Shown here piece by piece: positions 43,198-51,226 of a stretch of 64,000 nucleotides of DNA (positions within the stretch are counted from its first letter, which is position 1; every line of letters begins with the position of its first letter). The stretch is from Microbacterium binotii (GTDB lineage Bacteria; Actinomycetota; Actinomycetes; Actinomycetales; Microbacteriaceae): the NCBI RefSeq assembly GCF_021398715.1, contig NZ_CP090347.1, positions 2,976,001 through 3,040,000 on the forward strand, written 5' to 3'. The translations under genes were made by a program, and so were the position numbers. The notes beneath the pieces were generated by a model. The model was given only the letters and a program-made list of their open reading frames with translations. It made no database searches and was not told the DNA's origin.

Positions 43198-43233
43198 TGT
43201 TCGCTCTGCGAACGCGAGTGCGTATAGCGAACA
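43198..43233 (-). promoter_or_regulatory. Operator cluster in the pcaI promoter (TGTTCGC half-sites)
   Basis: Three half-sites occur. GTTCGC and GCGAAC at 43199-43213 form a 6+3+6 palindrome, and the outer TGTTCGC at 43198 is also mirrored by GCGAACA ending at 43233. A minus-strand TAGGAT at 43233-43238 is a fitting -10, so the half-sites span the transcription start. This is the kind of site an IclR-type regulator such as PcaR would use. Confidence 0.55.
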
Positions 43234-43299
43234 TCCTACCGCGCACCCTCACCCGCCGCCATCCCCTGTCACCCACAGGCACTCAGCGAAAGACGGCTT

Positions 43300-43326
43300 G
43301 GCTATTGTGGATAGCTTTATGGCTAT
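43300..43326 (+). promoter_or_regulatory. Operator-like GGCTAT/ATAGC half-sites before the 43341 gene
   Basis: GGCTAT (43300), its complement ATAGC (43311-43315) and GGCTAT again (43321) are spaced about ten bases apart, so each neighbouring pair is an inverted repeat. The sequence here is AT-rich for this genome. A TetR-family gene lies directly downstream of the hydrolase and is the natural candidate to bind. Confidence 0.45.
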
Positions 43327-43340
43327 GTATTGTTTCGGGC

Positions 43341-44174
43341 ATGACCTCTTCATCCTCCTCCGCCCCGATGACGCAGCGCCTCCGCGTCGACGGCGGCGAG
43401 ATCGGCTTCGACGTCGCGGGCGAGGGCCCGCTCCTGCTGCTCGTGCCCGGAATGGGTGAGCTTCGCTCCTCGTACCGGCATCTCGCCCCCCTGCTCATCG
43501 CGCGGGGCTACCGCGTCGCCACGGCCGACCTCCGCGGTCACGGCGACAGCTCGGCGGACTTCGGCGCCTACGGCGACGTGCCCACCGCATCCGACATCGC
43601 CGCCCTCGTCCGGCACCTCGGCGCCCCCGCGACCATCGTCGGCAACTCGATGGCGGCCGGCGCCGCGGTGATCGTCGCCGCCGAGCACCCCGAGCTCGTG
43701 TCGGGGCTCGTGCTCGTCGGGCCGTTCGTGCGCATCCCGCCGAACCAGAGCAAGGTCGCGGCCCTGATGTTCCGGATGCTGATGGCCCGCCCTTGGGCCG
43801 TCGCCGCCTGGAACGCGTATCTCGCCACTCTGTACTCGGGCGCGAAGCCCGCCGACTTCGAGACCTACCGAGCCGCGATGATCCAGGCGATGCGGCGTCC
43901 CGGGTACGCGCGGTCCTTCCGCCTCACCACGCGCACCGACCACGGCGACGCCGAGCGCAGCCTCGCACGCGTCACCGCGCCCGCGCTGGTCGTCATGGGC
44001 AGCGCCGACCCCGATTTCGCCGACCCCGCCGCCGAGGCCGCGTGGATCGCCGAGACCCTGCACGGCACGAGCGTCATGATCGAGGATGCGGGCCACTACC
44101 CGCAGTCCCAGCAGCCCGAGCACACGGCCGACGCCATCCTCGCCTTCCTGCACGAGGGGAGCGAGCGTGCCTAG
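43341..44174 (+). CDS. Alpha/beta hydrolase
   Basis: A 277-residue hydrolase with oxyanion segment LLLLVPGMGELRSSYRHLAPLL, the ADLRGHGDSS turn, nucleophile elbow VGNSMAAGAAV (GxSxA/G), an acid in VVMGSADPDFADP and the His in EDAGHYPQSQQP. Similar enzymes hydrolyse esters, lactones or epoxides; the substrate is not predictable. Translation is coupled to the TetR gene, whose GTG starts 8 bp before this stop. ATG 43341 is used; the longer open frame upstream is antisense to pcaI. It is divergent from the pcaIJF operon with 160 bp between. Confidence 0.87.
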   Translation: MTSSSSSAPMTQRLRVDGGEIGFDVAGEGPLLLLVPGMGELRSSYRHLAPLLIARGYRVATADLRGHGDSSADFGAYGDVPTASDIAALVRHLGAPATIVGNSMAAGAAVIVAAEHPELVSGLVLVGPFVRIPPNQSKVAALMFRMLMARPWAVAAWNAYLATLYSGAKPADFETYRAAMIQAMRRPGYARSFRLTTRTDHGDAERSLARVTAPALVVMGSADPDFADPAAEAAWIAETLHGTSVMIEDAGHYPQSQQPEHTADAILAFLHEGSERA

Positions 44175-44736
44175 GGCCGGGCTCACACCTGCGATCGTCA
44201 TCGAACGCGCGGCCGCCTTGCTCGACGCTCCGGATGCGGGACCATTGAGCTTCGCCGCGCTCGCCGACGACCTCGGCGTTCGTGCACCGTCGCTGTACAA
44301 GCACGTCGACGGGCTCGCGGGACTGGAGCGGGGCGTCATGCTCCGCGCCAAGACCGAGCTCGGGCACACGCTCGCCCGCGCGACAGTGGGCCGCTCACGG
44401 GGCGACGCCATCCGCGCGATGGGGCACGCCTACCGCGACTGGGCACTCGCCCACCCGGGCCAGTACCCGCTGACGATCACCGCCCCGGTCCCGGGCGACA
44501 CGGAGGACGAGCGGGCCTCCGCATCCGTTCTCGAGGTGGTCACGGGTGTGCTCGTCGGGTACGGCCTCGAGGGCGACGACGCGATCGACGCGGTCCGATT
44601 CCTCCGCGCGAGTCTCCACGGCTTCCTCTCGCTGGAGACCTCTCACGCGTTCGAGCTTCCCGTCGACATCGAGCGGACCTTCGCGCGGACGATCGACACC
44701 GTCGCCGCATCCTTCGAGATCTGGGGCCGGGCGTGA
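44167..44736 (+). CDS. TetR-family transcriptional regulator (WHG domain type)
   Basis: 189 residues. The HTH region is GLTPAIVIERAAALLDA...LSFAALADDLGVRAPSLYKHVDGLAGLERGVML, where SLYKHV marks the recognition helix. The C-terminal ligand domain of the WHG/TetR_C_33 type ends HGFLSLETSHAFELPVDIERTFARTIDTV, which is nearly diagnostic. It overlaps the hydrolase gene by 8 bp and the next gene by 4 bp, so it regulates its own three-gene operon, probably as a repressor at the GGCTAT half-sites. Confidence 0.88.
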   Translation: MPRAGLTPAIVIERAAALLDAPDAGPLSFAALADDLGVRAPSLYKHVDGLAGLERGVMLRAKTELGHTLARATVGRSRGDAIRAMGHAYRDWALAHPGQYPLTITAPVPGDTEDERASASVLEVVTGVLVGYGLEGDDAIDAVRFLRASLHGFLSLETSHAFELPVDIERTFARTIDTVAASFEIWGRA

Positions 44737-45137
44737 GCACCGCGGCCGCGCGCCAGTCGCCGATACCGGCAACGCCCGTGCCTGCGATCCAGCGCCTCGA
44801 AGGCGCGGCCATCGCCGTCGCCACGGTCGTCGTGTTCGTGACGGCGGGCTTCGCGTGGTGGTGGTTGGCCGCGCTCTTCCTGCTCTTCGATCTGTCGATG
44901 CTGGGCTACGCGTTCGGCATCAGCGTCGGCGCGTTGGTCTACAACCTCGCCCACAACTACGCGGCGCCCCTGACCCTGCTCGGCCTGTACACCGGGCTGA
45001 CCGCCGCCGGCGTCGCGGCGCCCGCCCTCGCCATCATCGCCGCCTGCTGGCTGTTCCACGTCGGCGCAGACCGCGCCCTCGGGTACGGCCCCCGCCCGAA
45101 GACATGGCCGGATGCGGCCGCCACCGCCGCTCGGTGA
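44733..45137 (+). CDS. DUF4260 membrane protein
   Basis: A 134-residue protein with three to four hydrophobic helices. It has the family's terminal segment CWLFHVGADRALGYGPRPK, where the His and the DRxLGYG motif are the conserved features of DUF4260. The first helix follows LEGAAIAVATVVVF, another typical position. It is the third gene of the hydrolase-TetR operon (ATGA overlap). Function unknown. Confidence 0.8.
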   Translation: MSTAAARQSPIPATPVPAIQRLEGAAIAVATVVVFVTAGFAWWWLAALFLLFDLSMLGYAFGISVGALVYNLAHNYAAPLTLLGLYTGLTAAGVAAPALAIIAACWLFHVGADRALGYGPRPKTWPDAAATAAR

Positions 45138-45169
45138 CATTTGTCACCGCGGGCGGTGACGCGGTGACA
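45132..45169. promoter_or_regulatory. Cluster of CGGTGACA half-sites
   Basis: CGGTGACA (45132-45139) and TGTCACCG (45142-45149) form a perfect palindrome with a 2-base spacer. CGGTGAC follows at 45154 (22 bp after the first) and CGGTGACA at 45162. The cluster overlaps the end of the DUF4260 gene and lies 82 bp before the next gene's ATG at 45251. It resembles the GTGACA repeats before the DrrAB-like exporter. Confidence 0.45.
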
Positions 45170-45250
45170 CTGCCGCGTCGGCCACCCGACTGATGTCCTG
45201 AAGGGGCGATGTCACCCGCGTCGCGCCGGACACCCGCACCTCAGGACGTC

Positions 45251-46183
45251 ATGAAGAAACGCACCAGGATCACCCTCACCGTCGCCGCAGCCCTCGTGCT
45301 CGTCCCAACGGTCGGCGTCGGCGCGATGGCGGCCGTGAACGCCGTCGCCACGAACTCCGAAGCCTCGCAGATCAGCCCTTACGGACAGCGCGTGAGCGTC
45401 GACGGTCGCGAGATGAACGTCGTCGTCAGCGGCGATCACGAGCAGACGATCGTGCTGCTGCCCGGACTCGGGACGGCAGCCCCCGGTCTCGATTTCGCCC
45501 CGCTCATCGACCAGCTCGACGACGACTACCGCGTGATCGCCGTCGAGCCGTTCGGCACGGGGCTCAGCGACGGCACCGACGTCCCCCGCACCTCGGAGAA
45601 CATCTCCCGCGAGGTGCACGAGGCTCTGCAGCAGCTCGGGGTGCAGAAGTACACGCTCATGGGCCACTCGATCGCCGGGATCTACGCGCTCACCTACACC
45701 TCGCTCTTCCCGGATGAGGTGACCGCCTTCGTGGGCATCGACAACAGCGTGCCGGACCAGCCGGGATCGGACGAGCCGATCCCCACTGACGCACTCGTGC
45801 TGCTGAACGACCTCGGCATCACACGCGCGCTGCAGACCGTCTCGCCCGATCCCTACGAGGGACTCCCCTACGACGAGCGCACGAAGCAGCAGATGCGCAT
45901 GCTCGCCGCGCGCAACACGACGGCCGCGACCATGATCGACGAGATGCAGCACGCGAGCCGGAACTTCGCGGATGCGAGCGGAGCACGATTCGCCGCATCC
46001 CTCCCGGTCCTGCTGTTCGTGAGAGAGAACGACACGGATGTGGCGGACTGGGTGTCGCTGCACGAGCGTCAGGCGGCATCGGTGGACCGCGGCGAGCTCG
46101 TCGTCATGACCGGGGACCACTACCTGCACCACACGCTCGCGTCGCAGATCGCCGCCCAGACGAAGCGGTTCCTCGACGGCTGA
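45251..46183 (+). CDS. Secreted or membrane-anchored alpha/beta hydrolase
   Basis: 310 residues from ATG 45251: a basic start MKKRTR, a hydrophobic helix (ITLTVAAALVLVPTVGVGAMA) that is either a signal peptide or an anchor, then an alpha/beta-hydrolase domain. The domain has LLPGLGTAAP, VEPFGTGLSDG, nucleophile elbow LMGHSIAGIYAL (GxSxG), an acid in VRENDTDVADW and a His in GDHYLHH. It acts outside the cytoplasmic membrane. An in-frame ATG at 45209 with AAGGGG closer to it would add 14 residues. The substrate is unknown. A strong hairpin follows the stop. Confidence 0.85.
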   Translation: MKKRTRITLTVAAALVLVPTVGVGAMAAVNAVATNSEASQISPYGQRVSVDGREMNVVVSGDHEQTIVLLPGLGTAAPGLDFAPLIDQLDDDYRVIAVEPFGTGLSDGTDVPRTSENISREVHEALQQLGVQKYTLMGHSIAGIYALTYTSLFPDEVTAFVGIDNSVPDQPGSDEPIPTDALVLLNDLGITRALQTVSPDPYEGLPYDERTKQQMRMLAARNTTAATMIDEMQHASRNFADASGARFAASLPVLLFVRENDTDVADWVSLHERQAASVDRGELVVMTGDHYLHHTLASQIAAQTKRFLDG

Positions 46184-46188
46184 CGCAC

Positions 46189-46228
46189 CACGGGCGGTGA
46201 GGGGATCGCACTCCCCTCACCGCCCGTG
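46189..46228. terminator. Strong hairpin between convergent genes
   Basis: The 16-bp stem (CACGGGCGGTGAGGGG pattern, 46189-46204 paired with 46213-46228) has an 8-base loop. It lies 6 bp after one stop and 16 bp before the convergent one, so it can terminate both transcripts. No U-tract, as usual in high-GC actinobacteria. Confidence 0.75.
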
Positions 46229-46243
46229 TGGGCGCCGGTGTAC

Positions 46244-48142
46244 TCAGGCGTCGATCTCGCTCTTGTCGACGGAGCGCCGGCGCAAACGCACGGCCACGAC
46301 GACGAGAACAAGTGCCAGCAGCAGCGGGAGGACGACGCGCACGGTCATCGCCAGCCCGCCCCACTCCTGCACGTCGCCCTGGACGGCCGTGCCACCCACG
46401 ACGTTCCACGTGACCAGCAGGGCCGAGACGAAGGCTCCGACGTAGATGGTGCCGGTCTTGTGGAAGAAGTACGTCGACAGGGCGCCGACGACCGCCAGCA
46501 CGACGATGAACGGGTACCCGATGATCGTCAGGAGCGACTCGCCCGGAAGCGCGAGCTCACCGCTGACGAACAGCGGAACGTAGTTGATGATCTCCAGCAC
46601 GACGAAGCCGGCGGGCAGCACGATCGCGGAGGCGATCATCTCCGAGCGCATCGACGTGGGGCGCCCGGTCCATCGCAGCGTCCGGTGGAGGGTGAAGGTG
46701 AGCATCAGGAAGAACGCCGTGAACGGCAGCAGGTACAGGGCGAACAGCGCGAAGCGCGTTGCCGTCAACGGCTGCAGCTGCAGGACGTAGAAGCGGAAGT
46801 CGCTCTTGAACAGCCAGTCGGAGATCACCACGAGCAGGTAGGCCGCACCCACACTGAGCAGTGAGAGCACCGCGGCCCGGCCGATCAGAGTGCCGCGACG
46901 AAGCGCCGGGGCACCCTCCACCTCGGCCGCGCGCACGGCTACGAGGGGGTTGCGACGGCGCTGCACCCACGCGGTGACCGCGTAGATCGCGAGGCCGATG
47001 ATCCCGTTCAGCAGCGCCCACACGACGATGCCGGTCGAGTAGGACTGCCCGAACACGGGGCCCGCAGGGATCCAGGCGGCGCCCCACGTGTTGAACCAGA
47101 AGAAGGTGAACGCAGGGATGCCGGTCGTGAGGATCGCCGAGACGATCCACGGCCAGCCCCACCGGCTCCCCGCGGCCGCGGGCACGGGCCGACGGATCGC
47201 CGAGAAGAAGCCGGTCGCCAGCAGGAGTCCGCCCGTGGCGAAGATCACGAGCACGCCGCCGATCATCGCGACGAGGGTGCCGAGCTCCTTGATCCACCAG
47301 GTCTGGCCGGCCGCGTCGTGGCCGCCCTCCAGGGTCTTGTCGAACCACGCCACGATCTCCTGCGTCACGGCGGGATCGTGCGTCACACCCGGGTGGTTGT
47401 TGGCCGGGCGCAGGAGTTCGCGCGCGGTGCCGTCGTCGATGGAGCCGTACAGCTGGCCCGGAACGACCGGCTCGTCGGTGCCGAACATCGTCATGAGCTT
47501 CGGGCTCGAGGTCAGATCCCGCGTGTTGGGCGAGGCCCACATGGATCCGGAGAACTCCTCCCACTCGGCGAAGACGACGAGGGTGTTGCGCGGGAAGTCG
47601 GGCGTGCCCTCGGGGCCGAAGAAGCCGGTGGCCGAGTCCAGCAGGACCATGGATGCGTATCCGTCGGGGAAGGCGGCGGCCGCGTTCATGACCGTCGAAC
47701 CACCCAGCGAGTGCCCCTCGAGGCCGATGTTGTCGGGGTCGACGATGTCGAGGCCGCGGAGGTACGCGAGGCCCGCGGGACCGTTGAAACCGTTGCCGAA
47801 CGCAGGAGCGTCCGAGCGACCGTGTCCTGCCTGGTCGAGGGCGAGAACGACGTATCCGCGGCGGCTCAGCTCGACCGCGTTCGCCGTCTGCATCTCACGC
47901 GAGTTGACGTAGCCGTGCACCGCCAGAACCGCGGGCGCCGGAGTCTCGGGCGTGGCCGTGGCGGGCACGTAGAGCAGTCCGGACACGCTCGTACCGGCCG
48001 TGCCGGTGAAGGTGACGTCGCGCACCTGGACGGAACCGGCCGATGTCTGCACGAGGGCAGCCGTGGCGCCGCCGGCCAGCACGAGAGCCACCGCGATCGC
48101 GAACAGCGACCACAGCCTCACGAGGGATCGGGGAGAGGACAT
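46244..48142 (-). CDS. Alpha/beta hydrolase fused to a polytopic membrane domain
   Basis: 632 residues. An N-terminal helix (SLFAIAVALVLAGGATAALV) leads into an extracytoplasmic hydrolase domain with VLAVHGYVNSREM, LDQAGHGRSD, nucleophile elbow LEGHSLGGSTVM and an acid around FGTDEPVVPGQ; the His is probably in NNHPGVTHDP. From about residue 340 eight or so further helices follow, ending in a basic tail (RLRRRSVDKSEIDA). Fusion of a periplasmic-side esterase-like domain to a large membrane part is uncommon. ATG 48142 behind AAGGAAG is used. It is divergent from the CatA-like gene across a 250-bp interval rich in inverted repeats. Confidence 0.8.
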   Translation of the reverse strand: MSSPRSLVRLWSLFAIAVALVLAGGATAALVQTSAGSVQVRDVTFTGTAGTSVSGLLYVPATATPETPAPAVLAVHGYVNSREMQTANAVELSRRGYVVLALDQAGHGRSDAPAFGNGFNGPAGLAYLRGLDIVDPDNIGLEGHSLGGSTVMNAAAAFPDGYASMVLLDSATGFFGPEGTPDFPRNTLVVFAEWEEFSGSMWASPNTRDLTSSPKLMTMFGTDEPVVPGQLYGSIDDGTARELLRPANNHPGVTHDPAVTQEIVAWFDKTLEGGHDAAGQTWWIKELGTLVAMIGGVLVIFATGGLLLATGFFSAIRRPVPAAAGSRWGWPWIVSAILTTGIPAFTFFWFNTWGAAWIPAGPVFGQSYSTGIVVWALLNGIIGLAIYAVTAWVQRRRNPLVAVRAAEVEGAPALRRGTLIGRAAVLSLLSVGAAYLLVVISDWLFKSDFRFYVLQLQPLTATRFALFALYLLPFTAFFLMLTFTLHRTLRWTGRPTSMRSEMIASAIVLPAGFVVLEIINYVPLFVSGELALPGESLLTIIGYPFIVVLAVVGALSTYFFHKTGTIYVGAFVSALLVTWNVVGGTAVQGDVQEWGGLAMTVRVVLPLLLALVLVVVAVRLRRRSVDKSEIDA

Positions 48143-48255
48143 GGGAACCAACTTCCTTGTTGTGTGCGAGGGGAGGGCGGGCTCATGCGGGTCCGGCCTG
48201 CCTCGGAGTGTAGGGATGCGGCGGCAACGAGAACGGACGACGACGCCCTTCTGCA

Positions 48256-48314
48256 CCGATGTGCATGCGTGCACATCATTCTTACTCAAATTCCGCTCAT
48301 TTGCTGCACATCGG
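48256..48314. promoter_or_regulatory. Inverted repeats of CCGATGTGCA in the hydrolase-cat interval
   Basis: GATGTGCA and TGCACATC form an 8+4+8 palindrome at 48258-48277. The same word recurs as a 10-bp inverted pair, CCGATGTGCA at 48256-48265 and TGCACATCGG at 48305-48314. About 30 bp of unusually AT-rich DNA lies between them. The interval separates two divergent genes (starts 48142 and 48394), so this is a likely shared operator region. Confidence 0.5.
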
Positions 48315-48393
48315 TTCTTCTCAGGCAACTTAAATGCCCTGTGGGCAACCATCGACATCGGAGCCCGGGCCCGTCACCTGAGACGATCGATGC

Positions 48394-49050
48394 ATGGACG
48401 CCCCGCATCCCATCGACCTCGAGGCGTGGCCGCGCCGCCGGCACTTCGAGCACTACCTCAACGCCGTGCCCTGCACGTACGCGATCACCGTCGAGGTCGA
48501 CGCGACGGAGTTCGCCGCCGCCGTCCGCCGGACGGGACGACGCACCTACATCTCGCAGATCTGGGCGCTCGCCCGGCTCGTCAACCGCCACGACGAATTC
48601 CGGATGACACGGGACGGCGCCGGCGCACCGGCCGTCTGGGCGCACGCGCATCCCTCGTTCACGATCTTCAACGCCGAGCGCGAGACCTTCGCGAGCGTCT
48701 GGACGCCCTTCGATCCGGACTACGCCGCCTTCCACGACGCTGCCGCGCAGGTCATCGCGGAGCACGCCGCGTCCACCGAGTTCTTCCCGCAGGGACCGCC
48801 GCCGCCGAACAGCTTCGACGTCTCGAGCCTGCCCTGGACGAGCTTCACCGGTTTCACCCTGAACATCGACGGCGGCTCGCAGCACCTGGCTCCGATCTTC
48901 ACCCTCGGTCGCTACGTCGAGCGGGAAGGGCGCCTGCTGCTGCCGCTCGCGGTTCAGATCCACCATGCCGTCGCAGACGGGTTCCACACGGCGCGCCTGA
49001 TCACCGAGTTCCGCGAGCTCCTCGCCGACCCCGCCTGGGTGACCGGCTGA
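48394..49050 (+). CDS. CatA-type chloramphenicol acetyltransferase homologue
   Basis: 218 residues, the length of a classical CAT trimer subunit. The start RRRHFEHYLNAVPCTYAITVEVDAT matches the family pattern. So do TSFTGFTLNIDGG and the catalytic motif QIHHAVADGFHTARL (HHxxxDG, the first His of HAVADG being the general base). The enzyme would O-acetylate chloramphenicol or a similar hydroxyl compound with acetyl-CoA. Whether this chromosomal copy gives resistance is not shown by the sequence. The start ATG 48394 is weakly supported. An AraC-type regulator follows 32 bp downstream. Confidence 0.82.
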   Translation: MDAPHPIDLEAWPRRRHFEHYLNAVPCTYAITVEVDATEFAAAVRRTGRRTYISQIWALARLVNRHDEFRMTRDGAGAPAVWAHAHPSFTIFNAERETFASVWTPFDPDYAAFHDAAAQVIAEHAASTEFFPQGPPPPNSFDVSSLPWTSFTGFTLNIDGGSQHLAPIFTLGRYVEREGRLLLPLAVQIHHAVADGFHTARLITEFRELLADPAWVTG

Positions 49051-49082
49051 AATCCCGGCACGACCGGCAGAATGGGCACATC

Positions 49083-50051
49083 ATGGTGCCGCACGAGGAG
49101 TCGAAGGGTCCGCAGGGGCCCGACCTCGTCTACGGGTGGCTGAATCCCGCGTCTGCGGAGAAGGACGCACAGGACAACAACGACGTCATCGTCGTCTCGG
49201 GGATGACGGGCGAACCGCCGACCGTGAGGGCGAGCTTCGCGCTCGGCGCGTTGGAAGTAGCCCTCGTCGCGGGCGGCGCCGTCGAGGTCGAGCCCTGGGA
49301 GACCTCGCGTCAGTGGCAGGGCGTCGTCGTGGGCTACCTCGTCTCGGGATCGATGAGCGTCTCGCAGGAGGAGCGGACGGTCGAGCTGGGCCCCGGCGAC
49401 ATCGTGCTCTACACGGGCGCCCACGGCTACCGCATCAGCGCACCCGGCTCTCACGAGTACCTGCTCGTGCGCATTCCGACCTCCGTCCTGGCGCTGCGCC
49501 ACGGCGAGCTCACGACACTGCTCGCCGCAGACCTCACGCCGCTCGGGGCAACACCCCTGCTCCGCGCGGTGATGTCGACCCTGGCGTCCCCGGACTCCCG
49601 CCCGTCCGACGCTGCCGCGGGTCACGTCGCCGATGCGCTCGTCGCCGCCGTACACGCGGTGCTCGCCGACGGCCGCGCGCCCGGCACCGCGACCGTGCTC
49701 TCGCTCTTCCACTCGCTCGTGCTGTGGGTCGAGGAGCACCTGCAGGACGCGGAACTCGACGCCGCGCGCATCGCCCGAGCACACGAGCTGTCGCCCCGCG
49801 CGGTGCGGCGGGTGTTCGCGGCCAACGGCGTGACGGTGTCGAGCCTCGTGCGCGAGCGCCGTCTGGAGCGCATCCGCGACGAGCTCGTCGACCCTGCGCA
49901 CGCCCGCGAGAGCATCGGCACGATCGCCGCCCGCTGGGGCTTCCCCGACCCCGCCACCCTCTCGAGCGCCTTCACCCGCCGCTACGGCGCCTCGCCGCGG
50001 CGGTACCGGGCAGACCTGCAGCGACAGGGACAGCCCGGCGCCGCCGGCTGA
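49083..50051 (+). CDS. AraC-family transcriptional regulator
   Basis: 322 residues. An N-terminal cupin-like ligand-binding domain (VVVGYLVSGSMSVSQEERTVELGPGDIVLYTGAHGYRI) is followed by a C-terminal double helix-turn-helix (LDAARIARAHELSPRAVRRVFAANGVTVSSLVRERRLERIRDEL, then IGTIAARWGFPDPATLSSAFTRRYGASPRRYR). The second HTH fits the AraC signature. The layout resembles activators of aromatic-amine or benzoate-type genes (FeaR-like). It stops exactly where the convergent pcaC stop begins (0 bp gap), so its target could be the pca genes, the cat gene or itself; the sequence does not decide. Confidence 0.85.
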   Translation: MVPHEESKGPQGPDLVYGWLNPASAEKDAQDNNDVIVVSGMTGEPPTVRASFALGALEVALVAGGAVEVEPWETSRQWQGVVVGYLVSGSMSVSQEERTVELGPGDIVLYTGAHGYRISAPGSHEYLLVRIPTSVLALRHGELTTLLAADLTPLGATPLLRAVMSTLASPDSRPSDAAAGHVADALVAAVHAVLADGRAPGTATVLSLFHSLVLWVEEHLQDAELDAARIARAHELSPRAVRRVFAANGVTVSSLVRERRLERIRDELVDPAHARESIGTIAARWGFPDPATLSSAFTRRYGASPRRYRADLQRQGQPGAAG

Positions 50052-50450
50052 TCACTCCTCGGCGAAGACGTCTTTCACGATGCGGAACGCGGTGTTCGCC
50101 GCCGGCACGCCGCAGTAGATCGCCGACTGCAGTACGACCTCGACGATCTCCTCGCGGGTCAGTCCGTTGCGCTGCGCGGCGCGCACGTGCATCGCGAACT
50201 CCTCGTGGTGACCGAGGGCGATCAGCGCCGTCAGCACCGCGATCGAACGGTCGCGCCGGGCCAGACCCGTTCGCGACCAGATGTCGCCCCAGGCGTAGCG
50301 CGTGATGAGGTCCTGGAAGTCCGCGGTCTCCGGGGCCGTGCCGGCGACCGCGCGATCGACGTGGGCGTCGCCGAGCACTTCGCGGCGCACCCGCATCCCG
50401 TCGTCGTAGCGCTGCTCGTCGCTGCGCCCTTCTCCGCTCGGCCGGCTCAT
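50052..50450 (-). CDS. pcaC: 4-carboxymuconolactone decarboxylase
   Basis: Converts 4-carboxymuconolactone to 3-oxoadipate enol-lactone. The 132-residue carboxymuconolactone-decarboxylase-fold protein has the family's GMRVRREVLGDAHVDRA start, DFQDLITRYAWGDIWSRTGLARRDRSI, the active-site region ALGHHEEFAMHVRAA and EIVEVVLQSAIYCGVPAAN, the AhpD-type helix. It overlaps pcaD by 4 bp and is the last gene of the pcaHGBDC operon. Confidence 0.93.
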   Translation of the reverse strand: MSRPSGEGRSDEQRYDDGMRVRREVLGDAHVDRAVAGTAPETADFQDLITRYAWGDIWSRTGLARRDRSIAVLTALIALGHHEEFAMHVRAAQRNGLTREEIVEVVLQSAIYCGVPAANTAFRIVKDVFAEE

Positions 50451-51226
50451 CGCGCGACCTCGCGGAAGAACTCGCGCAGCACGGCCGCGGTCTGCTCCGG
50501 CTCCTCGGCCGGCGGCAGGTGCGCGGCGGACTCGATCACCGCGACGCGCCCGTCGCGGACGCCCTCGGCGATCTCGACGCTCTTCGCCTCCGGTGCCACC
50601 TGGTCGTCGCGCCCGAAGACCGCGAGGACGGGAGCCGCTATCTCACCCAGCCGCGGGCGCACGTCGTACGCGGCGAGCGCTTCGCAGCACCGGGCGTAAC
50701 CCTCGTCGTCCGCATCCTGCAGCGCGTGCAGCAACCGGCCGCTCAGCTCCGGGCGGCGCTCGATCGAGCCCGGGGCGAACCAGCGCTGCGCCGAGCCGAT
50801 GATCACCGACGAGGTCGATTGCGCGCGCACCTGGGCGGCCCGTTCGTGCCAGCTCGCCGCGTCGCCGAGCTGAGCACCGGAGGCGACGATCGCCGCGCCG
50901 CGCACGAGACCGGGGTGACGCAGGAGCAGTTCGAGTCCGGTCGCTCCGCCGAGGGACACCCCGGCGTAGAGGATGTCGTCGCCACCGATCGAGCGGACGG
51001 CATCGGCGACGGCATCGGCGATCTCGGCGACCGTGAACGGCGCGGTCGGCGCGGGCGCAGCTCCGTGGCCGGGAAGGTCCCAGCTCACCACCCGGTAGTC
51101 GTCCACGAGGAGAGGGACGACGTCCTCCCACAGGATCGTGGATGTGCCGAGCGACGAACCGAGCACGACCAGGGGCGCATCGGCAGGGCCGGTCGGCTCG
51201 GTCAGGGCGATCGCGGGTTGCGTCAT
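50447..51226 (-). CDS. pcaD: 3-oxoadipate enol-lactonase
   Basis: Hydrolyses 3-oxoadipate enol-lactone to 3-oxoadipate. The 259-residue alpha/beta-hydrolase has LVVLGSSLGTSTILWEDVVPLL at the start and SWDLPGHGAAP, with the nucleophile Ser in YAGVSLGGATGLEL. The acid is in VFGRDDQVAPEAKS and the His in ESAAHLPPAEEPEQ. The ILWEDVV segment and the neighbouring genes identify it as PcaD rather than a general esterase. Separate pcaD and pcaC genes (not the fused pcaL form) are present here. Both ends overlap neighbours by 4 bp. Confidence 0.93.
   Translation of the reverse strand: MTQPAIALTEPTGPADAPLVVLGSSLGTSTILWEDVVPLLVDDYRVVSWDLPGHGAAPAPTAPFTVAEIADAVADAVRSIGGDDILYAGVSLGGATGLELLLRHPGLVRGAAIVASGAQLGDAASWHERAAQVRAQSTSSVIIGSAQRWFAPGSIERRPELSGRLLHALQDADDEGYARCCEALAAYDVRPRLGEIAAPVLAVFGRDDQVAPEAKSVEIAEGVRDGRVAVIESAAHLPPAEEPEQTAAVLREFFREVAR

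Noticed and set aside
48394..49050. A confirmed antibiotic-resistance gene on a mobile element
   Set aside because: Base composition and the motif GGATGCGG/CCGCATCC around it are genome-like, and no transposase or integron feature is near; resistance is not demonstrated by homology alone.
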